Assembly: GCF_020382885.2 (NCBI RefSeq)
Contig: NC_058516.1
Location: 10,779,902 to 10,843,901, forward strand
Reading direction: 5' to 3'
Length of the DNA stretch: 64,000 bases
Source of the DNA: Scatophagus argus
Lineage: Eukaryota > Chordata > Actinopteri > Scatophagidae
The first letter of the stretch is position 1; each line of letters opens with the position of its first letter. Below the pieces are notes generated by a model that had not been told where the DNA came from, searched no databases, and worked only from the letters and a program-made list of their open reading frames with translations. Below are positions 1 through 12,735 of the stretch, in pieces. The position numbers and the translations under genes were made by a program.

Positions 1-3000
1 AACAGCTCTAGCTTTAGATACGTTCTTGTGAAGGTCATAATGATGATCCTCACACAAATAAAGGCCAGGATTTTCCCTTCCCGTTGCTGATGTGATGCTT
101 TTTGTTGATCACAACAACCACACTGTCAGCTCGAGTAGCGTTTTTTTTTATCCTGTCCATAACACCTCTAGGACCTCGTGTCTGTGCGGGCCTGCTTTTG
201 ACTTTAGGAACAGAAGTCTATTCACCGAAGATGACCACGTAAAACTGCTGAAAGCTCTGGGGAAAATAGCTTATACGTGACCAGAAAACAGGAAGGAATT
301 GGGACAAACTCAAGGAAAGATCTTATTCAGAATGCGATGTCTTACTCTGATATCTATCTGTGATCTACCAGGGTGCACGTGAACAAAGCTACAGACTGGT
401 AGCTCTTTCCTCTGCGCAAAACTTTCCGTTTTCCATTTAACTGTAACAATCAGATGAGGAAAGGGGGCGTTTAAGACCGCTTTCCAAAGAAAAAACAACC
501 GCATCATTCTTTTCAGAAAATAAGCCAAAAAGGTGTGTTTAAGTTCGAGCGATAAAATCGTCTAAAAGCAAGAAGTATTATGTCCACTGGGAGAGGACTT
601 GGTTACAGAGGTGAAAAATGCTGCGCTTCTCTCACAAAACTTGAAGTGGTCTTCTTTTAACCGCGTCCATGATCTTTCCTAAACTTTAAGAAAGCAGTAA
701 CTTGAATCATAGCGAAGCACAACGTTGCCCTGATCTTAATCAACTTATTTACACCACTGATTTGGAGTGGTTTTGGAAGGGCTTGAAAAAAAAATTATGT
801 CGGTCAGCTAGGCATGAGATCGGGAAAAAAAACTTGTGCAGGTGTAATAAGAGGGTGCCATTAAACGCATCCTTCCCAGCTAGCGGAGATGAGAGGTTTC
901 AGACATCCCAGGTTCTGGTGGCATTGGCTTAATCATGCTAAAGCTCTGAAATCATTGAAATCCGGAGATAAGAACCTCCCTGACACTGGTATTTTTATTA
1001 ACACTTAGGAGACTACTAAAAAGGAAATTAAGCCAAGGGTTTTTTTTTTTGCCAAACTACTAACCTTGTCAAACATTTCACACAAGCTAAAATATAATCT
1101 GTTTGCCAGATTTGTGAAGTGGTTTGACCACCTGCTGTGCTCTGTGCTTTGACTTCTCTCTTATTAAAAAAAAAAAGAAGAAGACACTTTCAAACTGAAT
1201 GAAACACTTATTTTTACCTTTTGATTTTCTTCTTCTAAAAGGAAACTGAAAGGAAAGTTTAGAATTACCAATTAAAGTTTACATATAGAAATGGACCTGG
1301 CCGAAAACAAAGCTTTAACGCTGCTTTTAATGAGGTGCTTTAATAACACTAATAAGTCATTATTAGAGAAGATAAAGGTGCACAAAATGTATTTCTTCCT
1401 GTGGCAGATACATGAAGGTGAAAAATAACAGAGTGAAATTGAAAATGTCAGGCCTTTAAGTGTTGAAACTAATCAGGCGAGCTGTCATTATAAAGGCAAG
1501 GTTAATAGCTGCTGACAGAATCACCTTCAGCAGACACCAAGATAAGAAAAGGTCTTTTTATTAGCACTGCTGCTGCAGATACACTCTCACAGACTCATAT
1601 ACATACGGCTGTGTGTCTGAGCATGTCGAACTACTCCAACAAGCTCACGATGGATCGATGCTGGAGATCCAAGTTGCTGTGCATCTTCTGCTGTAGCAGT
1701 GCCATCAGATAAGCGCCATTCAGCAAGGCAGGGGTGTGTGTTTGTGTGTGTGTGTGGGGGGGATTTACAAGTCGCGCAGTGGCCTCGACACCCACACAAA
1801 ACCCCCCTCTTTTGTTCCCCCCATCACCTGTTCCAGATTTATGACGTCCAATTACAAACGTGGATGCTAACAGTATTCCCCATTAGCCTATCAAATGCTC
1901 TAGTGGTTGTTCCCTCAAAAGGGTTATCTGGCCTCTCAGCAGTGGCGTAACCAATTTATGGGCCCCCCCCCCCAAAAGAAGATCTGAACAAAGACCTCCC
2001 CCAACTCTGCTTTTTGTTTTCCTGCACCGCTCCCCAAGACAGGTAATTAACAGGGAAGGAGTTTGTGGTTAATTTGCGAGATAATTATCTAAATTAAACT
2101 GCCTTTCGTCACACATCTCTCTCTCTCTCTCTCGCCTGCATGCCCGCAATCTCTCTCTATCATTTGATGAGGGTGGCCAGGGGTATTGTGCCGCTGTAGA
2201 AACAAAGCTGCTAATGACATGTTCTTATTTCTTTCCTTTTGTTTTCTTTGGCTTTGTTTGGCTTTTTTCTTTGTTTTTTAGTCACAGAAGAAGTAAATGA
2301 AGAGGGTAAAGGCGCGTGTGTGTGTGAGAGAGAGAGATTGAGGAACACAGTCAGAAAGGGAGATAACGGAGAGAATCAGTTTACTTACAGACTTTAACCA
2401 GGTGACAAAAGAGAACAGTGCCATTAAGACGCACTCTATAATCTGATCTGCAGCGGCTGCTATTTATCAGGTGGCTGTGAATGGCAGCGGTGGCGATCTG
2501 CGAGGCACCGTTTGCCTCTCAGAAAGAGCTGGCTCAGGAGATCAGATTACCGGATCTGGAGAGGAAATCCAAATTTAGTCTGCTGGAGTAACATCCCACA
2601 GCGATTCGAGTGGGTTTCTTTCAAGCAAAAGATTCCCCCACACGTTTGTAGAGACCGATTACAATCACGTGAAAAAGGCCAACACGTGCATGTAACATGG
2701 CAAACCCATATTTGAGCTCTAAGAGTTTCATAAATCCATCTATCCATCTATTACTGTCCATGTTTGTAGTTCATATGTTTGATAAGACTACAACACACCA
2801 TGAGTTTGGATTCAAATATGGATACAAATGCTGATTCACTGTTTGGCTTGAGTGGCCAATTAGTTCTCTAATAATCTACAGAGTAAACATTCATGATGTG
2901 AACCTCTCCTTAAAGATGAGACCCCGAGGTCCAGTGGCATCCTATTGGGTTGGCTCAGGTGCACCCTGATGCTGCATTCTATCTGTACTCGGAAGTCGTG

Positions 3001-4170
3001 ACTCCCCGACTTGGAATTGGATGTGTTCTATTTGCCGCAGCGCAAGACAGCTCATTTTAACTCTATTCAGCCATCGTTGTTATAGCAACATCGACCGGTT
3101 ACAAGCAGCACCAGCTGATAAACAACACATTATGTGGTATTTCACACCAAACAAGACTATAGTTACATTCCTAAAGGCAGCAATAAGACAGTATTGTGTA
3201 CACGGCATATTAAACTGGAAAACTGCGAAACCACAGGTTTAATTTACAGTCGATGAACTGGGCAGCCATCTTGGTTTGCGAACTCTGTATCGTCTGAGGT
3301 CGAACGAGTTGACAAGTTGGAATCCTGACTTCAGGAGGCGTTCGATTTGCAGAAACAGACAACAATAGTCAACTTTGAAAAACAGATTGACAAAGGTAGG
3401 ATAAAAGAGAAAGTTTCATCTTTAGTGGCAAAATAGTCAAGCCAGGGGTCGTGCTCATACCTTCCTCCTACCTTGTTAACAGCCAGGAGCGAGTAGCACT
3501 GAAGGAATGACACAAGTTGCATCCCACATAATTTCTGATGACAAAACGTTCTTCTTCTAATATAACTAACAGGGTTTCCAGAAGCACAAACCATTGGTGG
3601 AGAAAAAAAACACCAAGGTTCTCAATGGCCAGGCTATATCATAAAAGTTATTGCATTTAAGGTAAAGGGATTGCTTAATGTTGGCCACATTATATATTAT
3701 CATGTAAAGAAATTTTAATGCACAAACTAATGGACGCGCAGCCATAGCAGCAGAAGGGCGTGCAACAGCAGTACACAGACAGCATCGGCATGTATTTGAC
3801 AAATGGATTTCAATCACAGTCTCCCAAATCAAACTTCTAGCCTCAAGAGAAAAACTTTGTAGGGGGGGAAAAAAAATCATTAGAATTAGCCGTTTCGGTG
3901 CTGCTTTTCATATACGATACGTCGTAAAAATTTGCATGAAAATGCCTGGATGGAAACCCAGCTCGTGCGTCCGTGCGTCTGTCCCACTCTCTCCGTCCAT
4001 CCCTCCTCGCTTCCTCTCTCTCTCTTTTTCTGTACTGTATGAAGGAGGGATGATCGCTCCCTGTCACATCTGTTGGCACGTTGCCATCAAGCCTTGACAG
4101 GAAAATAACACTCTTCAGGGAAAATAATACACTCGTTCTGCCGTCGGCGCTCCCAGACACATGCCTCGGC

Positions 4171-4196
4171 GTGTGTGTGTGTGTGTGTGTGTGTGT
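4171..4196. repeat. (GT)n microsatellite
   Basis: About 13 uninterrupted GT units in the gene-poor flank, with no gene context. Similar tracts occur throughout the window. Confidence 0.95.
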
Positions 4197-7100
4197 CTAA
4201 AAGCCCTCGTCGCTGCTGTCAACCTGAGTACAAAGGATCACTTTATATGATTAGTATGCATCTCTGAAAAACATATTGAACAAAAAGCCCTGCCCCGAAT
4301 GCTGCTCCACGCCAATTAATGGATTAAGAAATTATTTTGAGGCGAGGCTTGTTGTGAGACAGCTATGATACGTGGCTGGAGAGGCATTTCTGTTGTGGTT
4401 ATTGCCAGCTATAAGGCCGGAATGAATTTTGATCACACAACAACGACGTATACAACCACATATTTGTCTCAACTGAGTGACGCGGCTCCTTTTAAAAGCG
4501 ATGAAAGCGAACGAGGTTGATAGAAAAACATCCTCTGGCAGCCATGTTGGAGGCTCTTGGAGCGCCAATTACCGTGTGGATTCAAACCGGCAACTTTACG
4601 GACCACTTCAGGCCGCGGCCGCCTGCAGCACGCCGTCATCCCAGTCACTGTTCAGAGGACAAAAGCCACTTTGACACGGCAGTTAACCCCGGAGCCCCGG
4701 AGCCCCTTCCACCCCCCACTCACCCAGCTCTCAGTCCCGTGTTAAGAGCTGCGTTTATAGATTTTGGGAAAAGGCTGAAAGTAGAGATTGAAATCGACTT
4801 GGCCCCAACAATGAGGTTTGATTTCTTACTTAGTAGTACTGTGTAGAGGTGTGCATGTCATTGTGTGTGCGTCAGGTGGGTGGGGGATCTAACTGTCTGA
4901 GTGGTTGTACGATGAGATTTGTCGTCTATTATCGTACATTTGGAAGATTTACTATTGGCAGACCTTTAAGCAAACTTCTCAGTGTTTTATTAATTAGGTA
5001 GTTTATTTATTTACTTTTTGACAAATCATTTGGTCTGGAAAATGTCTGACATGGACAGCGGTTCGCCCAGGCAAACTGTCAAAAACTAGAAAACAAATGA
5101 GCAAATCCTCAGGTTTTAAGCGTAGGAACGCCCGAATTGGACTCATCGATGACTTTGAAAGATAATCCGTCAAACAACTCTTGAGCTCTGCAGCGGTTAG
5201 CGCAATATCTCTTGCAAGGTCGAAGTGAAATGTTAAAAGGTCATCTGCAGAACCAAACAACGCTGTGATACAGGGGGGGATGCAACTTCATAAATCCAGC
5301 TGAAATCCAGATTTTAGGGCTTTACGGTGCCACAATAGTCATTCCAGATTTTTAAGCAAATCTCAGGTATAAATCTTCATTCGACACGGGCGGCGCCAAC
5401 GAGCCGCGGAGCCTTCACAAACTTGAGTTTCCGGGGCCCATTTTTGCTTTAAAAGTCACTGAGTTTTGCATGAAGCATCAGTCGCTGAGCATTTATTTAG
5501 ACCAGCAGTTAAACCGTGGACCAAAATGATGTTCGAGGGGTCTCGATACGGTCAAATGCAAACTTCCCATTAGCACATTAGTTTGATCCACCCGGTTCAA
5601 CCAACCTGGCGTCTTTCTCTTACAACCTGGCGCGTTCGCTATATCCAGACTGAAAACATTCCCGGAATTAGAAATGTATTGAAAAGACTTTTGTGATGTT
5701 GTAAGTGCATGATGTGATACGTGTTCAAAAACAGAGCGTGTGGAGTTACATCAGCCGGCTGATCCATTATAAACCCCCGAAGAGAGCCTCAATTCTCAAT
5801 TTCCATCCAACAACATGGAAAATGGCAGTCCATTTTCCTCCGCTAATGCAAACAACACAGCTCCTCTAAAATCAATGTAATTGGCTTCACCATTCAGTCC
5901 GACTGAATATCTTGCGTGAAGCTTGTGGTGGAGCGATGATGGCAGCGTAGTTCCTTCATAGTAGCTGTGGGGGGGGTTTGAGCTAAAAAGGTTTGTTTTA
6001 CAGTCCAACTTTTTACAAATTAACATCTTTTTTTTTTGTGATGTTCTGTCGTGTTTTCTGATTTGCTGCTGTTCTCTGCAACTTCAAGGCCGCCATACAT
6101 TAACTCAAGTTCCAGTGCGGCAGCTACCAACGAGGACCTTGATTCAGGACTGTTTTGAATTGGAGGGTTTTGAAGGGGCATTCCAACTGTATGAAATTCA
6201 GTTTACTCACTCATAGGTTGTTTACACTCTTATTTTCTCAAAAAGCTCTGGAGAGCTTTCTTAAGCAAAAAAGAAAAAAAAAAGCCTGATGAGATCAATG
6301 AGAAGCCTAATTGAGGGGTTACTGAGGTGCATTATGGGAAATGTAAGATCCAGCGTTTTCAGACCTTGGATACCTCTGCCTCTAATGCATCTATTTTGAT
6401 TATTCCTTTTACCCTCCCATTCGTCTCATGTGAGAGTTCCAATTTTGTGAAAAAGCTGAATCCCAAAATTTTGCATTTTTATTAGTTTTATTTTCTTAAA
6501 TCTGACTGGTTTTTTTTAAAATGCTCCTAACCCTCCCACCAATTCTGAAAATAAGGTTTAAACACTAGTATTTTCATTTTTTTCCCCCTTTCTCATACAC
6601 TACGGGGTCAGGGTTTAGTGATGTGCTTTGGTCAGATAGTTTAGATAGGCTTGATAGTAAGACACTGGCCATAAACAAAAAAATAAATAAATAAATAAAT
6701 AAAAGGTCCATAAAGTGATTTTTTTTTTTTCTCCCCACTTTGTCTGAGAGCACAGAAGACAAGCCTGGACATACTGACACAGTCGTCCTCACACAGAATA
6801 CCAGAAATAAAAAGAAAAAGAAAAAAGAAAGACTGAGCTGCTTAGAAAATAGCAAAAAATTGGGTTAAGGAAACATGTGTCTACTTGTGTGTGTTTTACA
6901 TAAAATGTACTTGAACCCAGGCTATATTTGTCCATGCTTTAGAGGCAGAGAGCGGCGGTTCTGCGCTGGGGGGGGGGGGGCGGCCCCCCCCACTCTCACC
7001 AGGATCTGTTTGTCAGCTCCCACATTTACTGCGTGGAGAATGAATGCAGAACGCCGGATATCCATCACATTAATGCGGTTTGATAGCAGCCTGGCACTTT

Positions 7101-9662
7101 GAGGCAATTCAGTCCACAGGAAGGCTCTCGTATCCCACTGGTCCCTGCTTTTTCCTGCAAATGGTTCGGAGCGCAGCGCGTCACTTCTGTGTGCGGCTTT
7201 ATTTTCTTTTCTTTTTTTTTAAAAAAAAAAAAAAAGAAAAAGAAACATTTTCTGTGCAGTCGTGTTGGTTGGTAGATGTGGCTGTTTAATTGAACTCTAC
7301 AGTAAAGCTGTTTGTTTTGGCCTTGCTACTATTGCTCTTACCTCTTTCAGCAAAATATCAACTTGGGAGCAGATTTTTAACTGCTGCTTGAAATCTGTAG
7401 ATAAACTGGATGTTGGTCTAATTTAACAATCTCACATTATGGTAAAACGCAAAGCTAATTCAAGGTGAGTGTTGATATTCCACAGGTGGGGGACATGAAC
7501 TGAACATTCACTTCTATGTATTGTAAAAGCAGCTATGATAACAAACTGATACGCAAAAGGCAAAAAGAATCGGACGAGGATGATGAAAATATGAAGCGGA
7601 GGGGGAAAATTAAAAGAGATATGTTTGAATTTCCACCAAGACCTTTTTTTTGTCTTAATGAAAGAACGCTTTAAGAGAAGTTGCCCATGAAGCTAAATTA
7701 CAGAAGCTTTAACAGCAGAGGCACCATTAGTCACCAGCTGAGAACTAAGAATAACCAGCACAGCCTCATCAACCGGCCACGTTAACAGTCAACAAATGTG
7801 TGTCGGAACAAGGCCGTGGAAAGTATTCAAAGTCACAAGTTAAATTTTAGTGACAGAAATGACACCAAGAGCTGGAAATGTAAAGATGCTGGAAATTTAA
7901 TATAAAAACTAACTTCACCTTTCAACTGTTATCTACATTCTGTTATACATTAAGTGAATGTAGAAAATGTACAGACTGTACATTACAGTACAGACAGTGC
8001 AGACTTATTATTATCCATCTTTGCAATGTTTTCTTAATTTGAGTTAAAACTCACTGTCATGGGCCTGTAAAGGCCTTCAGGAGTGGAGATGGGTGGGACA
8101 AAATGGCTAAAATAAATAGTTACAACATCTTAAATTGTGTTGGAAATATTCAACCTACCTCCATGATTGACCTTTTTTTCTTCTTTTCATCATGACGATC
8201 GAATACAAATACACAGCATATCTGCAAGCAGAGATGAGCAATAGTAACTTGACTTACACAGCTGTGGTCGTATAAAATAAAATGACTTCTTGAGGAATTA
8301 ATTTATTTAGAAATACTCATTTACTCTCATCGAAACTGAGGAAAGTTCATGATGATGGCCAATGAATGGGAGAAATCTAACAAGTGGACCTCAGGTTAAA
8401 ACCCTTTTGATTGAAACATAGTTTTATCATTTCTAAAATACACACAAAAAGTGTTTCCATTTTCTAACAATTAAAAAAATAAATAATTTTTAAAAATCAA
8501 TATTTACATGAAATGAGCTTCTAGCGTTGATGATATTTGATCTGCTCTAACTGAAGACTCATACATGAACATAAAATAAAAATGAAAATTAAAAAAAACA
8601 GTGCAGATATAAAATATTATTTCTAAACAGATAATAAGCAGGAAAAAAAAAAAAAGTTACAAATCCAGAGGTGGATTGAAGTTCACTTCCTGCAGCATCT
8701 TGAGCAACACCCATCTACCACCTTATTTTTCTCCTCCTGCCTTTACACCCAGTTAACCTTAATCTGTGCAGAGTGTGAAAAGCACAGTCTAACAATCCAG
8801 TCACATTCGAGAAGTGAAGCTAATGGCGCATCAACAGGTCGAGACTCTGAGCTCACATAATGGCAGTCTTTATTCCACTCAGGCTTGTTTGGCCATTATG
8901 GTACAGTTAGTCTAAATAACAGCTGAAGAAATGGCATGATGCCAGCATAGTGAGAGGTACTGAGATTTCCTATCTATTCATATTGTAATCTCTCAGCCTC
9001 AGGGGAAAAAAAAAACAAAAAAAACACTCATAACCAAAGCCTGTTTCTGCATTTACGACCAGAATCCACCAATATGCATTCTTGATGTTTCACAGTGGTT
9101 TAGTTACCGAAAAATTCTCACTGTGTGTTCAGATTTTTTGCCCTCGTTAATGCACTTAAGAGCCAATAAGAGCAGGTATTTGCAGTGCTGGTCAAAAACA
9201 GTCTGTGGACTTAAATTTAAGAGGGGGGGGGGGGGGGTCCGAATGAGCCTGAAATTCCAACATTAATAAGTTCAGAATTTCATTTTATGCATATTTGATG
9301 CATGAGGTGTCATTTTGAAAATTTAAATAACCTCTCCTTTTTTTAAATTTTCCACACAAAAGTGATCAGGAAATAATATCAGGTGTGAATTGACCTCCTC
9401 TTTCTTTATATAAAAAAAAAAAACAAACAAACGTGAACTTTAAGAAAAAATGAAGTGAAATGAATGAAATGGAATTGTCATTAATTCTTCGACTGACTGA
9501 CGCAGTGCTGCACAAACGCAGGCCTCTTCCTGATGTGACTGATTATTGTGTCCTCCAGCAAACCTGCCTGTGAACATGAGACAATCAGTCGGCTTTCGTC
9601 TGTCCGCACATGGTCAGTCAGTGTGTGTGGAAAACAGCTGTTCACGGCCATTACATGTATGT

Positions 9663-9664
<2 letters not shown>

Positions 9665-9693
<29 letters not shown>
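9665..9693. repeat. (AC)n microsatellite
   Basis: About 14 uninterrupted AC units. Open frames reading Thr-His or Cys-Val runs across it are artefacts of the repeat. Confidence 0.95.
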
Positions 9694-9695
<2 letters not shown>

Positions 9696-11244
9696 GGACT
9701 GTAGTTGTCAAGGCTTCAGTGGACTCTCTGACATGTACTGGAGCAGTTTTAAGGTGGATGTTGAGCTCCCTCTAGTGGAGAGTTTTGACATTTTTCCATG
9801 TTTGCCTGCCCTTCGTGTGATGTACATCACTTTCTCAAGGCAAGTTAAAGAGAAGGTGAAGGAGCAGAGCTTTTTAGTCACAGCAAAATGTCGAGTACAA
9901 ACATCCATCTACCTGGCTTAGGTAACGGGATGAGTAATAGTGTTGTGCTTGCTCTGCTGATGGTTGTTTGCATCCCAGCTGCCAAATTTGTAGAAAAGGG
10001 CTAAAAAAGTAGTTATATTTGGTTTTGTAAGGAACAGGTGTGGCTCAATATTTTCAGGTCACTTTGAGTCGTTAAACCAACCCATAAAAAAAATAAAAAA
10101 TATGAAATTTGCCTGTTTTAATGGCTATGACGCACAACAAGGCAGGGCTCTATAGTCACTTTATTGTGAAGTGAGGGTTTTAACAACGTGAAGGAGCGAT
10201 AAAATCATCACGCATTTTCAATTATATGTCAAATTTGCATGTCAAATATAAAGCTGATTAACTACTGCACTTTATCCTTCCTTAAGCGTGGAAAATCAAT
10301 CTTATGGGTACTGAAGTTCTCAATGAACTATGTCTTAACTAACTTAAACGTACCCGTCAATTGACTTTAAATTGGTCAAATTCAATTTGGAGTGACTTTT
10401 TAGGGCCCAAAATATCAACGTGTCAGAGAAGGGAGGGGGGGTGATACAACTCAAAATGGGATTTCCAGCATCACCGGGTTTGTTTTTGTTAGACGATGCT
10501 GCCATCTAGTGGTTGTGTGAGGATATACAGTCTTTTCCATCAGTACCGTTTCCAATATGACAGTTTGTTAATCCAGCAGGATTAGTCAAATTCTGTTCTG
10601 TCCATGTGTTTATATACTTAAACGTGTAGTTAATCTCTGCTAATGTTTCTGAATTAAATGTTTGATGGAAAACGAATCAGTTCACCCTGAAACCGGACTG
10701 TGACAGCAAACTGCATCAGAAGTGCAAAGAGGCGCCCCTCAGTACAGCACATGCAGGACTTCAGGGCTTCAGCTAAGCATTAAAAAGGAACAGCATTCAA
10801 AGCAAAACAAAACCAGCACGCATCACTGGACATCAGGAACCCATCGTGGATTAAGCTGGGAGAAATAGTTTATCTATAATGCAACAGCACTCAGATTAGA
10901 AGTATGTCAGACCAGCATTATTGAACACAACAGCCATTTAAACTTCAGGAAATGTAAATTCATAACATATAAAGACATGAGATTCAAACACAGTGTGACT
11001 GACAAGTGATCTCTCCAAAACATTACAATGACAGCAAGCAGATGACTGACATAATGAACTCCATATCACATCTGTATCCGTCTCATTAAGACATTTTATA
11101 CCTGCTTAGCTCGCTCATATTCTCCACAACTCAGTCATTTAGTTCATTTTTCGAAAACCGTGAGAAGTACACTTCATTCAGACACACTGGCATGCTAAAC
11201 AAGCTAACAAACAAACAAACAAGAAAAAAATGGCGGCGGCCTAC

Positions 11245-11660
11245 CTTTGAAGCGGTCATAAAGTGCGAATATGTGTCAATTCCTGGTTGTTTATTCCCTT
11301 AGTCAATAAGTGTCCACCAGTCCAAAGAATAATGACGGGTTTCCATCAAATTAATCCAAGTTGTGAATACTGCTGCGTGAACTCCATTGCTCACACTGTC
11401 TGCCAGCTTTGTTCTTAAAAAAACATAAACAAACATAACTTATTTTCACTAGTGACATTCAATATTTCCTCTTCTTCCTGCCTCGTGTTGTTGGGTGTGC
11501 TTGTTTTCCTTACCCATGCTAGCTACACAACTAAAATGTCCCCACCTTTTTCTGTGTATTTGTCACCCTGGCTCGGCCTTTGAAGTACAGCAAGCGCTCC
11601 TAATTAAGAAGCCAATTGGCTCTGTCATTGGCTATTGACAAGTCAGTCGTAGCCAATCAT
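11245..11660 (-). promoter_or_regulatory. candidate CCAAT-box promoter and first exon
   Basis: Three CCAAT boxes sit within 46 bases: a palindromic CCAATTGG at 11612-11619, an ATTGG at 11627-11631 and a CCAAT at 11653-11657. NF-Y sites clustered like this are typical of promoters. On the minus strand, about 370-400 bases away, the sequence CTTCAAAG|GTAGGC gives a plausible splice donor with the exon ending at 11245, and an ATGGCGGCGG motif (YY1-like on the plus strand) follows at about 11230-11239. No protein-coding exon could be attached downstream, so this may be a noncoding RNA promoter, or the direction may be the reverse. Direction and transcription are inferred. Confidence 0.3.
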
Positions 11661-12235
11661 TTTCCCTTTCTACCTGCGTACGGATGGGTAGTTTGTTTGG
11701 CTTCCTGGTAGCAAAGCTATTTTTTTTTTTGCTGCAGGTAGAAGCGTCCTTTTTCAGCTTTTTTCAAACGCAACTGAACACAGGACGTGTGAAAAAGTGA
11801 TAAACACAAAGTTTTAAATGATGATTAAAGGTTTTGTAGTCGTAAAAATGATTCAGTAGGTTTTCCAGTGTCACAGGAACTAGTAAAAGTAAATACAACC
11901 TGGGCCCCTTGGAGGCGCTTTTGAGACGTTTGAGGACACCAGTGACACTAAAAACTAAAATGTCCCTGTCTCCAGTAAGGTTAGGCCTATAGGTGTGAAG
12001 TTTTAAACAGTTGTAGCTGACAAGATGTAAAACATATATGTATAGGTCATAGCTAAAAAAAGAGAAGCATATGCACCATTTTTTGTTCGTGAAATATGAC
12101 TTATTTTAGACAAGAACAAACACACTTTTATCTTCAAATCTTATTATGACAACATTTTTTTCACCCTTGGCTTTTTTTTAAAATTATTATTATTATTATT
12201 ATTACTATCCTGTATGAATAAATAGAAATAGAAAC

Positions 12236-12645
12236 GTGCATCTTTTACTCATCCATTCAGTGCAGTTAGATTTTGTTCACTTAATAACTTCAGACTTTGG
12301 AAATTCAAGTTCAGTTTTGTTTGAGAAATGTTTAGTTGACATTCGTGCAATATTGCCAGAGAAATGGAATTTTGTAGAGGTCAAGGTATCACATCACTTC
12401 TATGTTAATAAGGGTCCACCTGCCCCATGTAAACTCACTGAAAGAAACGACCACATGGCACCATACCTACGTCACATGACTGAAGAAGAGCACCACCAGA
12501 AGAAAGAAATCTAGATTTGACGCCACACTGGAGGGGTTCGGCGATAGGGAAGATGAGTTGACAGTGAAGATGCAAAAGGCCCAGTACATTCACATCGAGA
12601 AGGCCTTCAGTTTGAAGCCGCAGTCCGTCCACTGCCTCCCAGGTA
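12236..12645 (+). pseudogene. unidentified decayed coding-like block
   Basis: The plus strand reads as protein-like sequence in two successive frames. One open frame starts at 12236 and reads charged, helix-like residues (KLTERNDHMAPYLRHMTEEE) before a stop at 12512-12514. Immediately after, from about 12517 to 12645, another frame continues with an acidic and basic, protein-like run (GFGDREDELTVKMQKAQ) ending at CCAG|GTATCT, a possible splice donor. The amino-acid composition is far from that expected of random AT-rich DNA. The two pieces look like one former coding segment broken by a stop or frameshift. I do not recognise the family. It could be a processed pseudogene, a transposon remnant or, less likely, two real exons. 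It lies far from the annotated genes. Confidence 0.35.
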
Positions 12646-12649
12646 TCTG

Positions 12650-12735
12650 CTCCATTCATTGGTGGGGGTTTGCCTTGTTCTTATTGCTTTGAGGCGATGG
12701 TGCAAACCACTGAGCCACCGTGCTGCTATAAACTC
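12650..12735. repeat. interspersed repeat fragment
   Basis: The stretch ending near 12727 carries an 'accactgagccaccgtgctgc' type sequence, a phrase common in teleost interspersed repeats (on the other strand a tract like 'gtggttagcactg'). Only this short piece is recognisable. The family was recalled rather than searched. Confidence 0.4.

Larger units (their letters stand above)
1..11200. other. gene-poor left flank
   Basis: No exon that I can recognise lies here on either strand; open frames are short, lack family resemblance and do not chain through splice sites. The DNA is AT-rich with long homopolymer runs (A, T, and G runs near 6968-6980 and 9223-9236), a TG microsatellite at 4171-4196, a CT tract near 2117-2133 and a CA microsatellite at 9665-9693. 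Several stretches of unusually balanced, low-repeat sequence (about 1440-1560, 4290-4620 and 5750-5920) look like possible conserved noncoding elements. Their TAAT-type and ATGCAAA-type motifs suggest homeodomain and POU sites, but this is only inference. The flank lies 3' of arhgef7, the side that faces SOX1 in human. Confidence 0.5.

Noticed and set aside
12435-12659. Minus-strand 74-codon frame over the decayed block
   Set aside because: The plus-strand reading has the more protein-like composition and a possible donor; the minus frame is likely its shadow.
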